Shown: positions 8,499 through 17,811 of the stretch, piece after piece
Position numbering within the stretch: position 1 is the stretch's first letter
Layout of the letters: each line of letters opens with the position of its first letter
Origin: Aquabacterium sp.
GTDB taxonomy: Bacteria > Pseudomonadota > Gammaproteobacteria > Burkholderiales > Burkholderiaceae_C
NCBI RefSeq assembly: GCF_016234775.1
Contig: NZ_JACRAH010000018.1
Coordinates: forward strand, 25,411 to 89,410
Length of the DNA: 64,000 nt
Reading direction: 5' to 3'
The notes under the pieces: model-generated
Databases searched by the model: none
Told to the model about the DNA's origin: nothing
What the model saw: the letters and a program-made list of their open reading frames with translations, nothing else
Made by a program: the position numbers and the translations under genes

Positions 8499-9611
8499 AT
8501 GAGCACTTCCTTGAGCCCGATCCCCTTTGTTGATCTCAACCGACAGCATCAAGCGATCAAAGCAGAACTGACATCGGCCATTCAGACTGTGGTGGATGCC
8601 GGCTGGTTCATTCTTGGGCCACAAGTAGAAGCCTTCGAGCACGAGTTTGCCCAATACTCGGACGCGGCTTACTGCGTCGGCGTGGGCAATGGTCTGGACG
8701 CCATTCAACTGCTGCTGCGTGCCTACGGCATCGGCCCCGGCGACGAAGTCATCGTCCCATCCAACACATTCATCGCGACATGGCTGGCCGTGAGCGACGT
8801 GGGCGCCACGCCCGTTGCAGTCGAACCCGACAGGCTCACACACAACATCGACCCGGCAGCCATCGAGCAGGCCATCACCCCCCGCACCAAGTGCATCATC
8901 CCCGTGCACCTGTATGGCCAACCGGCCGACATGGACCCGATCAACGCGATTGCTGACAAGCACAAACTGGTGGTGATCGAAGACAACGCACAAGCTCAAG
9001 GCGCGCTGTACAAGGGGCGCAAGACAGGCTCACTGGGCCACGCGGCAGCCACCAGCTTTTACCCAGGCAAGAACCTCGGGGCAATGGGTGATGGTGGCGC
9101 CGTCGTGACCAGCGACGCACAGATCGCCGACCGAGTCCGCGTACTTCGCAACTACGGCTCCAAACAAAAGTACGTGCACCTGGAGAAGGGCGAGAACAGC
9201 CGCCTGGACGAACTGCAGGCAGCCATCCTGCGCGTCAAACTTCGTCACCTCGACGAATGCAACACCCAACGCCGAACCCTTGCCGCTCAGTACTCGCAAC
9301 AACTAGCGAGCCTATCCGTCAAGACGCCGTTCGTCCCTGAGTGGGCACAACCCGTCTGGCACCTCTACGTTGTCGAATCGGATCAGCGTGATGCGCTCCA
9401 GGCGCACCTGGCCAAGGCGCAAATCCAGACGGTGATCCACTACCCCATCCCACCGCATCAGCAGGCCTGTTATGCACAAACACATGGGGGGCTTGAATTT
9501 CCCATCGCTGAGGCCGTTGCGGGCCGCGTTTTGAGTCTGCCGCTGTTTCCAGGCATGCGCGACGACGAAGTACATCGCGTCACGCAGTCCATCGTGCAAT
9601 TCACGCGCTGA
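8499..9611 (+). CDS. fdtB: DegT/DnrJ/EryC1/StrS aminotransferase, FdtB-like
   Basis: PLP-dependent sugar aminotransferase that would convert dTDP-3-keto-6-deoxygalactose to dTDP-3-amino-3,6-dideoxygalactose (Fuc3N). The family pattern is clear: opening [30 protein letters not shown], the PLP-site [15 protein letters not shown], and the Schiff-base lysine in [18 protein letters not shown]. Length 370 residues matches FdtB/QdtB. The adjacent convergent gene encodes the matching 3,4-ketoisomerase, which strongly supports this role over other DegT enzymes. The third enzyme, an FdtC/QdtC acetyltransferase, was not found next to it, nor were rmlA or rmlB. The gene ends in a perfect 12-bp hairpin shared with fdtA. 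Confidence 0.85.
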   Translation: MSTSLSPIPFVDLNRQHQAIKAELTSAIQTVVDAGWFILGPQVEAFEHEFAQYSDAAYCVGVGNGLDAIQLLLRAYGIGPGDEVIVPSNTFIATWLAVSDVGATPVAVEPDRLTHNIDPAAIEQAITPRTKCIIPVHLYGQPADMDPINAIADKHKLVVIEDNAQAQGALYKGRKTGSLGHAAATSFYPGKNLGAMGDGGAVVTSDAQIADRVRVLRNYGSKQKYVHLEKGENSRLDELQAAILRVKLRHLDECNTQRRTLAAQYSQQLASLSVKTPFVPEWAQPVWHLYVVESDQRDALQAHLAKAQIQTVIHYPIPPHQQACYAQTHGGLEFPIAEAVAGRVLSLPLFPGMRDDEVHRVTQSIVQFTR

Positions 9612-9624
9612 TCAACACCAGCGC

Positions 9625-9651
9625 GGCGCTCAATCTCGCAGATTGAGCGCC
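9625..9651. terminator. Convergent hairpin between fdtB and fdtA
   Basis: Perfect 12-bp inverted repeat GGCGCTCAATCT (9625-9636), loop CGC, AGATTGAGCGCC (9640-9651). It starts 14 bases after the fdtB stop and covers the last codons of fdtA. It is well placed to end both convergent transcripts, although neither side has a T-run. Confidence 0.6.
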
Positions 9652-10043
9652 TGCTTGAAGTCGCCGTAGTCTCGGTAATAGTCGTCTTCGTCGTAGCGAT
9701 TGGACGCCAGGACCATGCAGACCGAGCCTGAAGAGAAGTTGTCCAACTCCCGCCAGATCATCGGGCAAACATACAAGCCGTAATACGAGCGGTTGAGATG
9801 AAAGCGCCGCTTCTCGGAGCCGTCATCCAGCACCACATCGAAACTGCCGGACATGGCCACAATCAATTGCGACAAGCCTTTGTGTGCATGGCCACCGCGC
9901 TCCGCCCCGCCAGGGACGTCGTAGAGGTAGTACACCCGCTGAATATCAAATGGGATGTGATTCGCCCCTTCGATGAAGGTCAGGTTTCCACGCGCGTCGG
10001 TGATCTTTGGTAACTCTACGATCTTGCAATCTGCTATCGGCAT
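9630..10043 (-). CDS. fdtA: dTDP-4-keto-6-deoxyglucose 3,4-ketoisomerase (FdtA/WxcM family)
   Basis: Small cupin enzyme, 137 residues, isomerising dTDP-4-keto-6-deoxyglucose to the 3-keto sugar used by FdtB. The family pattern includes ARGNLTFIEG, PFDIQRVYYLYDVPGGAERGG, the metal-site/active-site HAHK, and VLDDGSEKRRFHL. The start at ATG 10043 is chosen because the preceding open stretch is not conserved-looking and MPIADCKIVELPKI is the usual opening. It is convergent with fdtB rather than in one operon with it, so the two steps depend on separate promoters. Could also be a QdtA-type isomerase giving a gluco-configured product; the two are hard to separate by eye. Confidence 0.85.
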   Translation of the reverse strand: MPIADCKIVELPKITDARGNLTFIEGANHIPFDIQRVYYLYDVPGGAERGGHAHKGLSQLIVAMSGSFDVVLDDGSEKRRFHLNRSYYGLYVCPMIWRELDNFSSGSVCMVLASNRYDEDDYYRDYGDFKQALNLRD

Positions 10044-10255
10044 GCCGCATCCCAAACAACGGCCGAGCGATTCAGTCGCCAGCCAACCATGACATCCACC
10101 AAAGCACGGACGTACAACAATCTCACGCGGGCCGCAACCCTCCATTCGCCGTGTTTTAGCGAGTTGTTATGGTAGCATGGCCGGGCGACAAGACTGGGGC
10201 ATCAGAACCAAAATTCAGCTGTCGCACTTCATACTCGAAGACATGGTGGCAGGCA

Positions 10256-11554
10256 ATGAGTGCGAAAGATCTTTCAATTGAAATCAAACAATTCGTTAAA
10301 ACAAAAAAACGAGTTTCAAGAAATTTAAAGAAAATCCGTCGCCCCTGGCTCCCTTTGCAATCCAATAGCGAGCTTGCTCAATCAGGTGGGGCAGAAATCA
10401 TGAAACTGCTGACGAATGAACACGTCAGCGATTTTCCTGCACCTGTCTTTGTGGGGCGTCAACCAGAATCACCTCAGCTTGCACTTCCCAAAAAGAATTG
10501 GCCGGGGATCACGCTGACTCGCATGACGAACGTTCGAGTACTGGGTAACTGCAATTTCATCATTCGAGATGGAAAGGCTATCCACCCCGACATTTACACG
10601 CCAGAACGAGACAGAAGCCCCATTGAAATGTACGGGCGAGCTCGAATGGACGAGCAATTCAAACGAATCAAGATTTCCGTTGGCTTGACACACGGTCACC
10701 TCCCCGTAGCGGTAAATCTCTGCGACCAAACCCCATACAACTATGCCCACTGGCTGACTGAGGTTCTACCCAAACTGGCGCTGATTGAAGACATCCCAGA
10801 ACTCTGTGATGCGCCTATTTTGGTTGACCATGGTTTGGCAGAAAATCTACTGGAATCAATTGAAGCCTTGACCGGACCTGGCCGCAAAATCATCATGGTG
10901 GACAGGTACGACAATATATGTGTTGACACGCTGTACAACATCTCACCGACATCATACTGCCCCCATGAGTTCAGGGATTTTTTCAAGACAAATCAACGAG
11001 GCTTTCAGTTCTTCTTTTCCGACGTAGCCCTCAACAAACTGAGAGACTCCCTGCGTCGCAGATATTCAAAATACGCGAATTGCCGCCCACGATCCATCTA
11101 TCTGAAAAGAACAACACTGTGGGCATACAATGACCGAAACATTATCAATATCGACGATATTGAAAACATCATTGATGACTTCAGCATTGAAACCATCAAT
11201 GTTTCAGGAATGAGTATTGCGCATCAAGCCAGAATATTCATGAATGCCAAGCTCATTGTTGCACCAACAGGTGCTGCCCTGGCCAACATGATTTTTGCAC
11301 CACCAGGCTGCCGGATTATCGTCATGGCCGCGAGCTACCACGGTGCAACATATGATTATTTCAACCAGATCGCGCACATTCTGGGTCACCAGTTGCAGTT
11401 TGTCATTGGCCCACAAGCAGAAGATAATCGGTATCACATGAACCGCAACTATTCGATTGACCCCGCCGACCTCAAGCAGGCACTCAGTCAATCAATACCA
11501 CGCCGCGTGCAGGAAGTGCAGACCGGCGTCCAGAGATCGTCAAGAGCAGCTTGA
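10256..11554 (+). CDS. Glycosyltransferase family 61 (DUF563) protein
   Basis: Probable glycosyltransferase of the DUF563/GT61 family found in capsule and LPS loci. The family signatures are NYAHWLTEVLPKLALIEDI (about residues 160-180) and, near the C-terminus, NAKLIVAPTGAALANMIFAP. Length about 432 residues from the ATG at 10256; an earlier start at 10169 is possible but adds an unlikely N-terminus. The DNA is clearly more AT-rich than the neighbouring glycosyltransferase genes and the codon use is less GC-biased, which suggests separate acquisition. Its last 15 bases overlap the convergent acyltransferase gene. The 212 bases before it, shared with fdtA, are AT-rich and presumably hold divergent promoters, but no clear boxes were identified. 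Confidence 0.8.
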   Translation: MSAKDLSIEIKQFVKTKKRVSRNLKKIRRPWLPLQSNSELAQSGGAEIMKLLTNEHVSDFPAPVFVGRQPESPQLALPKKNWPGITLTRMTNVRVLGNCNFIIRDGKAIHPDIYTPERDRSPIEMYGRARMDEQFKRIKISVGLTHGHLPVAVNLCDQTPYNYAHWLTEVLPKLALIEDIPELCDAPILVDHGLAENLLESIEALTGPGRKIIMVDRYDNICVDTLYNISPTSYCPHEFRDFFKTNQRGFQFFFSDVALNKLRDSLRRRYSKYANCRPRSIYLKRTTLWAYNDRNIINIDDIENIIDDFSIETINVSGMSIAHQARIFMNAKLIVAPTGAALANMIFAPPGCRIIVMAASYHGATYDYFNQIAHILGHQLQFVIGPQAEDNRYHMNRNYSIDPADLKQALSQSIPRRVQEVQTGVQRSSRAA

Positions 11555-12634
11555 ATAGCGACGCCTGCTCAGCATAGGCTTCTCCACAAAATGCCAGGAG
11601 AGCATGGCTAACGGCAGTACGATGCCGCTAGCCATGATCGTCATCGCCCAAACCCCAATACCTGGAAAGCAACTGGCCAAGGCTTGCTGCACAGGAAACG
11701 CATAGATGTAAGTGCCGTACGAATAATCGCCGACCGTGTTGTAGGCGCGAATGCGCCCTGCGGGCACATAAGCAAGAAACACGAGCAGATAAGGTATGGC
11801 CATCGTATAGGCCACCGGAAACAGGGTACGTGAGGTGGCCGCCGCAAGAATTCCCACAGCGACGATCGCGAATATGGGCCACGACAGCGTGATCTGATCC
11901 TTCAAAAGGTAGATGCTCGCCCCCATGAAAAACATGAAGAAGAGATGCACGGATTGGCTATAAGCCCCAAAACCAAGGCAAGCCTTCAAATGCATGAAGC
12001 CGGCAAGCCCTGCCACAAGCAGCACGATCGCCTTGAATACCCCATCAGGCATCTTCAACAGCACACGAATCAGCAGCCACATCAAACCCAGAATGACGTA
12101 CATCCGGATCTCGAACTTCAAGGTCCATAAGGAGCCATTGACCGCCTGGGGAAAGGGATTGTGCTCAAAAAGACCGGGCAAACTCTTGCCCATGCCGGTG
12201 ACCAGCGTGGCACTTTTCAACAGGTACTGGTAAGTGGCGCCATCAGCAAAATAAGCGCTCAGGGGCATGCGGGTCAGCGTCGGCCCCATCACAAAAACAA
12301 CGAGCACCAACATCACGAAAAGGGCAGGGAAAATTCGGCGAGCCCTCGCCCATGCGAACTCGCGCAAGTCCTGCTTCACGAGTAAGCTGCCCGTGACCAG
12401 CAAGCCGCTTGCAATGAAGAATACGTCCACTGCAATGGCGCCCACCGTCACCCCAAGCGAGCGAGCAAACGGCTCATTGGCACCATCCCCTGTCGCCAGC
12501 ACAAAGCTGTGACTGACCAACACGGCGTACGCGGCCAGAATGCGGATAAGGTGCAGGTTGTTATCCCGACCATACACAAAATCCGCCAACAGCAACTTCT
12601 CCTTTGGCAAGGTTTGCACCTCCAATTTCACCAA
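11540..12634 (-). CDS. Acyltransferase family 3 (OafA/YrhL-like) membrane protein
   Basis: Integral membrane O-acyltransferase, about 364 residues with roughly ten hydrophobic segments, probably O-acetylating an LPS or O-chain sugar. The family signature is the N-terminal NLHLIRILAAYAVLVSHSFVL containing the conserved His, followed by VDVFFIASGLLVTGSLL and RARRIFPALF. The C-terminal segment FVEKPML is also typical. The start is uncertain: the longest frame begins with TTG 12634, whereas AAAGGAG inside it would favour a TTG near 12589-12595; the conserved region begins after all of them. It follows the GT-C-like gene by nine bases in the same leftward group. Confidence 0.87.
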   Translation of the reverse strand: MVKLEVQTLPKEKLLLADFVYGRDNNLHLIRILAAYAVLVSHSFVLATGDGANEPFARSLGVTVGAIAVDVFFIASGLLVTGSLLVKQDLREFAWARARRIFPALFVMLVLVVFVMGPTLTRMPLSAYFADGATYQYLLKSATLVTGMGKSLPGLFEHNPFPQAVNGSLWTLKFEIRMYVILGLMWLLIRVLLKMPDGVFKAIVLLVAGLAGFMHLKACLGFGAYSQSVHLFFMFFMGASIYLLKDQITLSWPIFAIVAVGILAAATSRTLFPVAYTMAIPYLLVFLAYVPAGRIRAYNTVGDYSYGTYIYAFPVQQALASCFPGIGVWAMTIMASGIVLPLAMLSWHFVEKPMLSRRRYSSCS

Positions 12635-12643
12635 CGTAGAACG

Positions 12644-14143
12644 TCATGACTTCACTGAATGGCACCCGGTTTTCTCAAGAACATCAAGTGGAATATATTT
12701 CCTGGAGAAAACCTTCACCCCCGATTTTTTAGAATAAATAAGCAAGTCAGGCGGAAAAGGACAATCGTATTTATTGTACGACTTCACCACCTCTGAACTC
12801 TGAAGCGCCTGAGAATATACATCAAGCGTAACAACAAAGTCAGGTCGCCTGAACTCCACATAGGCTGGAGGAATTGCGCCAATTCCATAGTCCGCGCGCT
12901 CTTCAGGCACCTTCAATGGATGATATCGAATAGCCTCGGGGTCGGCGAGACCAAATGCATCGAACACAGGCCCTTTAAAACCATACCCAATCCCTCCAAT
13001 CTCTGTGGTGGCAAGCGTGCATGTTGGGCAAACCTCACTCAAACCAGATGCGACCTTTATGTAATATGGCACCCGCATGTTCACGTGCCCCTCTCGATTA
13101 GCAGGGCCAAAATACACAAGCAAGCCCCAAGCATAAATGCATGACCCAAAAATAACCACATAACAGGCGACACGCTGCATCAACGCATTCCGTTGCTTGG
13201 AGGCCAGTAGCAAGAGACCTATAGGAAACGATAGCAAACACAAATACCACTCGAATAGGATCGATCGGCTTAATGCCCACGCAGCGAACAAGAAACCTGC
13301 ATAAATCAACAGCGCGTCTGACAAAGATGGTCGCAGACGAGACTTGAGCAGATGAAAGACCGAGGCCAAACTAGCGAAGACCAACACCAGAGCCAAAAAC
13401 TTCCAACGCAGTATGCCCGCAGCATTCTGAATACTCTTCTGAAGTGGGAAGCCATACCCAATTGATTTGGCCTTTGCAGCATGAGGAAAAATGCTTCCAA
13501 ACCACAGAACATCGAGAAGACAGATGATGGCAAATGGACTTGCCCACAAGATGATTCTCAATCGCTGATTCTCACTCCTAACAACATAGACTATTACCAA
13601 CAACAAAAGTAGAACAAGCTCAATACGGAAGCCCGCCGCCACAGATATCAGCGCAACCATATACTGATACTTTTGCTCACACCAGAACACAATAGCCCAA
13701 GAGAGCAAGCAGCACGCAATGGCAGTTTCCATACCGCCCGATGCCGCCAACAAGAAAGCTGGAAGCATGGCCAATACGGTGATGACCGACATTACTCGAC
13801 TACCGGCATTTTTGTAAACCAGCAAAGTCAGTGCAATGGACGTGAAAACAATGGCTCCCCCCTCGACGACTCGAATCGCCACCCCGGGAGAAAACCACGC
13901 GAGCGCCATAGAAAGCAGTAGCACATACCCTGTCGAGGAATCCGCCTTGAAGTGATCCCCCAAATTGAAATAGGGCTGACCGTGCTCCAGGAAATTTCGA
14001 GCAATCCGCATATGGATATACGCATCATCAAAAAACATCCATTGAGTGGCAAGCGTGGCGATCAACAGACCAACAACAAGGCCCAAGCCGATTACGAACA
14101 CCTCACGTCGATTCAATGACAGTCTTGGAAACTTGATCTGCAT
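12644..14143 (-). CDS. GT-C-like polytopic membrane protein, putative glycosyltransferase
   Basis: A 499-residue protein with about ten membrane segments. After the first segment comes MFFDDAYIHMRIARN with Asp39-Asp40, the position and form of the catalytic acidic pair in periplasmic-facing GT-C glycosyltransferases that use polyprenyl-phosphate sugars. A soluble C-terminal region of about 130 residues follows the last membrane segment (VCPTCTLATTEIGGIGYGFKG). I do not recognise a specific family member, so the role in adding a lipid-linked sugar to LPS is inference. The gene is AT-richer than its neighbours, like the GT61 gene. The 97 bases between it and the next upstream gene hold nothing I can name. 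Confidence 0.6.
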   Translation of the reverse strand: MQIKFPRLSLNRREVFVIGLGLVVGLLIATLATQWMFFDDAYIHMRIARNFLEHGQPYFNLGDHFKADSSTGYVLLLSMALAWFSPGVAIRVVEGGAIVFTSIALTLLVYKNAGSRVMSVITVLAMLPAFLLAASGGMETAIACCLLSWAIVFWCEQKYQYMVALISVAAGFRIELVLLLLLVIVYVVRSENQRLRIILWASPFAIICLLDVLWFGSIFPHAAKAKSIGYGFPLQKSIQNAAGILRWKFLALVLVFASLASVFHLLKSRLRPSLSDALLIYAGFLFAAWALSRSILFEWYLCLLSFPIGLLLLASKQRNALMQRVACYVVIFGSCIYAWGLLVYFGPANREGHVNMRVPYYIKVASGLSEVCPTCTLATTEIGGIGYGFKGPVFDAFGLADPEAIRYHPLKVPEERADYGIGAIPPAYVEFRRPDFVVTLDVYSQALQSSEVVKSYNKYDCPFPPDLLIYSKKSGVKVFSRKYIPLDVLEKTGCHSVKS

Positions 14144-14240
14144 GACAGCCCACCAAAAAAATGCCCATTAAAACTCACGGCGCCTCACAACGGAGGGTGC
14201 CTGCAATTTGCATCAATGAGTTACCTTGTTGATGCCGTAC

Positions 14241-15710
14241 TCATACCTTGACCTTTTTCAGATACAAGTCAAACCCAAGCTTGAGCGATGAATGCCTGAG
14301 CCGACCAAAATGGCGCGCGTGCAGCCTCAACAGCACCGCCCGCATGGCTCGATTCAAAGTCAGCTTCTTGAGCGACGGCGTGATGGAGCGCCCGTTATCC
14401 ATCCAATCCAACTCGGCGGCAGGTATTTGCTGGCGAGCCAACATCTCCTGTGGCGGCCACTCGATATGCAGCGGATCCATGCCCTGCTCCATGCGAGCAC
14501 GGACCGCTGAAGGCGCATGAAATGCGATACAGCGTTGACGAACTTCCGCTTGCAATCTCAGCGCAGCGTCATCCTTCGCGGCCAATTTGATGCAAACATC
14601 CAGGAAGTCCTCTGCCGAGTGTGAGCGCAGCACATCGGCATAGCTGTATCCCGACGAGCCGCCTTGTATCGCCGCTACCAGGCCCCCACGCATCAACGCC
14701 TCAGGGAACGCCGTGCCGCCTGGCCAGGGGTAGCTGTCAATGTAGTACGCGCAATCGTTGAGCAGCTTGAGATACTCGTCGCGGGGTACCGCCTTCATCA
14801 TCTGCACACGCTGCCCGCCCCGCATGCGCAAAGGCCACCACCAGTAATCTCTGCTATCGGGGCCAATGATCTTCAAACGAATGCTTTGGTCGCGCCGAAG
14901 CAGCTCCATCAACACCACTGGCAGGGAGTGTCCACGAAAGGGTTTGTACTTGAAGGCCGTACCGCCGGTGAACGCATACCCGCCCTGCCCGCCACCATCC
15001 GGCCGCTGCAGAGGGGGGGCGATGGGAATACCCACAAAGGTGGAGCGTTGCTCAGACTGGCGCTGCGCTCGCAAAGCCCATCCATAGGCGCTGATCTCAA
15101 ACACCTTGTCGGCGACACCTATCGCAGCTGAAAAAGCGTGATCAGCGTGATTCATGAACCCCACAAACAGACTGGGCTTCACTTGCTTCGCCAATCGAAC
15201 GGCCAGCGCAGCGGCCACATCGTCAGGGTGAAGATGCAAGATGACACGGTCATAGCCTGCCATCTTGGTCGCCCAACGGACAACCCGTGCGCTGATCGGT
15301 TGATCGATCAAGGGAACCTCTACTCGCGCCGGATCCACCGCCAGAATGCCGCCAGCCTCAAGCGCCGTTGTGGGCCATGTCATGAGCACATCTGGTGGCT
15401 CAGCAGCCTCGGTGATCAGCGACCTCATCAACGGCGAATGCCCGCCATTGCGAAACACCGCAGACGCCACCTGCAACTCGCGCACCGGTCCATCAGACAC
15501 ATCCAAGGATGCTGGTACATCCAACTTATCGAGCAGGATGAGCTCCAGATCATCGAGGCGATAGATGCCGCAAAAGTTCACCCACAGGTAGCGGCCAAGC
15601 CAGACCGCCAGCGTCAACGCATGTTCAAAGTCAGGCTCCTGCCGGATGACCTCCAACAGGTCGGCCACAAAGGCCTGCGCACGCGCCTGGAGTGCGGTAT
15701 CACCCTTCAT
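14241..15710 (-). CDS. Putative glycosyltransferase (GT4-like C-terminus)
   Basis: A protein of about 489 residues with no confident family. The central part (VILHLHPDDVAAALAVRLAK, FVGFMNHADHAFSAAIGVAD) and the C-terminal WPGGTAFPEALMRGGLVAAI look like the two halves of a GT-B enzyme. The start at ATG 15710 overlaps the upstream GT2 stop (15707-15709) in an ATGA arrangement, so translation is coupled; the frame continues upstream but inside the GT2 gene. It is the promoter-distal member of a run of coupled genes (ATP-grasp, oxidoreductase, FkbM, GT2, this gene). The substrate is unknown. Confidence 0.6.
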   Translation of the reverse strand: MKGDTALQARAQAFVADLLEVIRQEPDFEHALTLAVWLGRYLWVNFCGIYRLDDLELILLDKLDVPASLDVSDGPVRELQVASAVFRNGGHSPLMRSLITEAAEPPDVLMTWPTTALEAGGILAVDPARVEVPLIDQPISARVVRWATKMAGYDRVILHLHPDDVAAALAVRLAKQVKPSLFVGFMNHADHAFSAAIGVADKVFEISAYGWALRAQRQSEQRSTFVGIPIAPPLQRPDGGGQGGYAFTGGTAFKYKPFRGHSLPVVLMELLRRDQSIRLKIIGPDSRDYWWWPLRMRGGQRVQMMKAVPRDEYLKLLNDCAYYIDSYPWPGGTAFPEALMRGGLVAAIQGGSSGYSYADVLRSHSAEDFLDVCIKLAAKDDAALRLQAEVRQRCIAFHAPSAVRARMEQGMDPLHIEWPPQEMLARQQIPAAELDWMDNGRSITPSLKKLTLNRAMRAVLLRLHARHFGRLRHSSLKLGFDLYLKKVKV

Positions 15711-16699
15711 CGTGCGACGATGCGCTTGAGCGCAAACAAGGGCGCCAGCAACCAGGGCCACGCCGCATAGGTCAACATCCGCATGCGCTTGTAGCCACTG
15801 ACCCGATGTGCCCGCCAGGCGATCACAACTTTGGCCCCGACATCCGGTGCCTCAAAAACATTCCGAATGAACTCGGTCAAGGCAATCTCCCGGTCAAGCC
15901 AGGGCCCGACGATGTTTTCACATCCAGCCACACGTGCGTCAGACTTCAAGAGCGCAGCTTCGATCAGTGCATGCCTGTTATTGCTCAACAGTCGACGAAT
16001 CGTGTCCTTGGCATGAAGCGTGCGTACTCGCCCTGAAAGCCCCCCTCGCCGATATTTCACCAGCGGTTCGGCGATCGTGATGCACCCGCCTGCACAAATG
16101 GCGCGAAACACCATGATCAAGTCCTCAGCACAAACGCCCGAGGGCAACGGGCCAAAACGATCAAACAAACGACGCGTCCACGCCTGCGCAGCACCGATCA
16201 CATGCGGACGGCGATCAAGCCAGTCTTGCACCGTTCGATAAGCGCCCAGATCGGTAGGGACGATCACACCATGGGTTTGCCCCTGGTGATCGAGATCTAC
16301 AAGCTGCGATGACACCAAGTCCGGGCGACAGCCGGCCTGCACCCAGGCTTGCGCAATGCGTTCGCAGCGTGTGGGCAAGGAAACATCGTCACCGGCCGCA
16401 ATCACGATCATCTCGCCTTTCGACAAAGACACGGCGTGACTGATGTTGGCCCCGATGCCCAGATTGCGAGGGTTACGATTGAAAATGACGCGATGCGGGC
16501 CACTGTAGCCCTCCAGCGCAGCTTGAATACGCGCCGCTGACGCATCCGTGGACGCGTCATCAGAAACAATGATTTCCAGCGGCGAGTATGTCTGAGCGAG
16601 TGCACCCGTCACCGCCTCAGCCACTGTATCCTGCTGGTTGTAGGTGATCAGAACAAGTGACAGCAAAGGCCGGTCATTCACTTCAGTGATCACGGGCAC
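15707..16699 (-). CDS. Glycosyltransferase family 2
   Basis: Inverting GT-A enzyme, 330 residues. It shows the family opening LLSLVLITYNQQDTVAEAV, the nucleotide-binding IIVSDDASTDASAARIQ, and a GDDVSLPTRCERI segment in the DxD position. The C-terminal half is less typical. It is coupled to the next gene by a four-base overlap. Probably transfers one sugar of the O-chain or outer core; donor unknown. Confidence 0.85.
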   Translation of the reverse strand: MPVITEVNDRPLLSLVLITYNQQDTVAEAVTGALAQTYSPLEIIVSDDASTDASAARIQAALEGYSGPHRVIFNRNPRNLGIGANISHAVSLSKGEMIVIAAGDDVSLPTRCERIAQAWVQAGCRPDLVSSQLVDLDHQGQTHGVIVPTDLGAYRTVQDWLDRRPHVIGAAQAWTRRLFDRFGPLPSGVCAEDLIMVFRAICAGGCITIAEPLVKYRRGGLSGRVRTLHAKDTIRRLLSNNRHALIEAALLKSDARVAGCENIVGPWLDREIALTEFIRNVFEAPDVGAKVVIAWRAHRVSGYKRMRMLTYAAWPWLLAPLFALKRIVAR

Positions 16700-16713
16700 G
16701 GCTCCGTCGTCGC

Positions 16714-17811
16714 TCAGCGGGGCACAAAGAACATCACGGTTTCGTAGATGCTCTCGGTGTAGTGCCGCACATAAATATCGTAGTCATCACGGATGGCCAG
16801 CACCTGCTCGGGAATCTGCCAGAACGGCGCATGGCCACCGGCATAGTGGTAAATGGCCACGGCCAGGACAGGGTGCGCACGCGCAATCGTTTCCTTGGCA
16901 CCAGCCAACGCAAAAGGCTCTGCACCTTCAATGTCCATCTTCAGGAAAGTCGGTGCTGGCAAATCCATCTCATCAAGGCGTCGAACCTCGATCTCGACCG
17001 AACCATTCTGGGTGATCACAGAGCCTGAACCGGCAGGCTCGAAGCACAGACGCTGAGACTCCGACGACAGGCCAAACGGATGCACGGCCACTTTGCTCAG
17101 GTGCTTCAAAGCCTGGCTGCATTTCGCAAAATTGGCAGGCTCGGGCTCAAACAGTTGAACGCTGTTGAAGTCGGGGCATCGCTTGATGAATTCCTGCGTG
17201 GTGAACCCATCGAACCCACCTACGTCAAAAAACGTCTCACCGGCGGGCTTGAGCCCCAGGAAATCCTCGAAATACTGCAGATGCTCACGGTGCGTGAAAC
17301 CGCGCAGCAATTCGATATCGCCCTTGAGTCTAAAGCTGACAAGCTTGCTGAATACCCGGCGCGACTCCTCGTCCTTGAGGCGCGCAAAAATCCATTCGTA
17401 TCGATCGCGGTGGGCTTCGAAGTCCGCCGCGAAGCCCTCGTTGAAGACGATTCCCGTCAAGTCCAGCCCGGACCAACGCGCAAAAGCGAAATAGTCCAGC
17501 GACCTTACCGGCAAGCTCGACAGCTTGTCTTGCACAGACAGTGGCCGCCCACCCGACAGGACCAACACCATGGCCCCTTCAGGCACATCCGCCGTACGAA
17601 CAACAGGCAAGCCCAGGTATTGAGCGTCTTCGCAAAAATCGTCAACAACACCATCAATCGGCAGTTGCGCGATCACCTTGCTCGCGTAAACATTGCGCCC
17701 GAACACAAAGCGCTTGATCGAACGGTCACCGCCGCAGAAGTCGCGACAAAAGGCCTGCGCAGCCTCCACTCTGGCGGCCTCGCCAACCGCGGATACCAGC
17801 AACTCAGCCAT
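16714..17811 (-). CDS. FkbM-family methyltransferase with N-terminal Rossmann-like domain
   Basis: SAM-dependent methyltransferase, about 365 residues. The C-terminal FkbM domain has ETFFDVGGFDGFTTQEFIKR (SAM motif I), NSVQLFEPEPANFAKC (motif II) and TFLKMDIEGAEPFALAGA, typical of FkbM. The first about 110 residues resemble a small nucleotide-binding fold (IKRFVFGRNVYASKVIA; GVVDDFCEDAQYLGLPVVR), as seen in PglD-like N-terminal domains. The start at ATG 17811 overlaps the stop of the upstream oxidoreductase by eight bases. It probably methylates a sugar hydroxyl in the LPS O-chain. Substrate unknown. Confidence 0.8.
   Translation of the reverse strand: MAELLVSAVGEAARVEAAQAFCRDFCGGDRSIKRFVFGRNVYASKVIAQLPIDGVVDDFCEDAQYLGLPVVRTADVPEGAMVLVLSGGRPLSVQDKLSSLPVRSLDYFAFARWSGLDLTGIVFNEGFAADFEAHRDRYEWIFARLKDEESRRVFSKLVSFRLKGDIELLRGFTHREHLQYFEDFLGLKPAGETFFDVGGFDGFTTQEFIKRCPDFNSVQLFEPEPANFAKCSQALKHLSKVAVHPFGLSSESQRLCFEPAGSGSVITQNGSVEIEVRRLDEMDLPAPTFLKMDIEGAEPFALAGAKETIARAHPVLAVAIYHYAGGHAPFWQIPEQVLAIRDDYDIYVRHYTESIYETVMFFVPR

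Noticed and set aside
14144..14240. Hairpin with GGCGCC and GGTGCC arms upstream of the GT-C-like gene
   Set aside because: The pairing is imperfect with a bulge and its position is not convincing as terminator or regulator.
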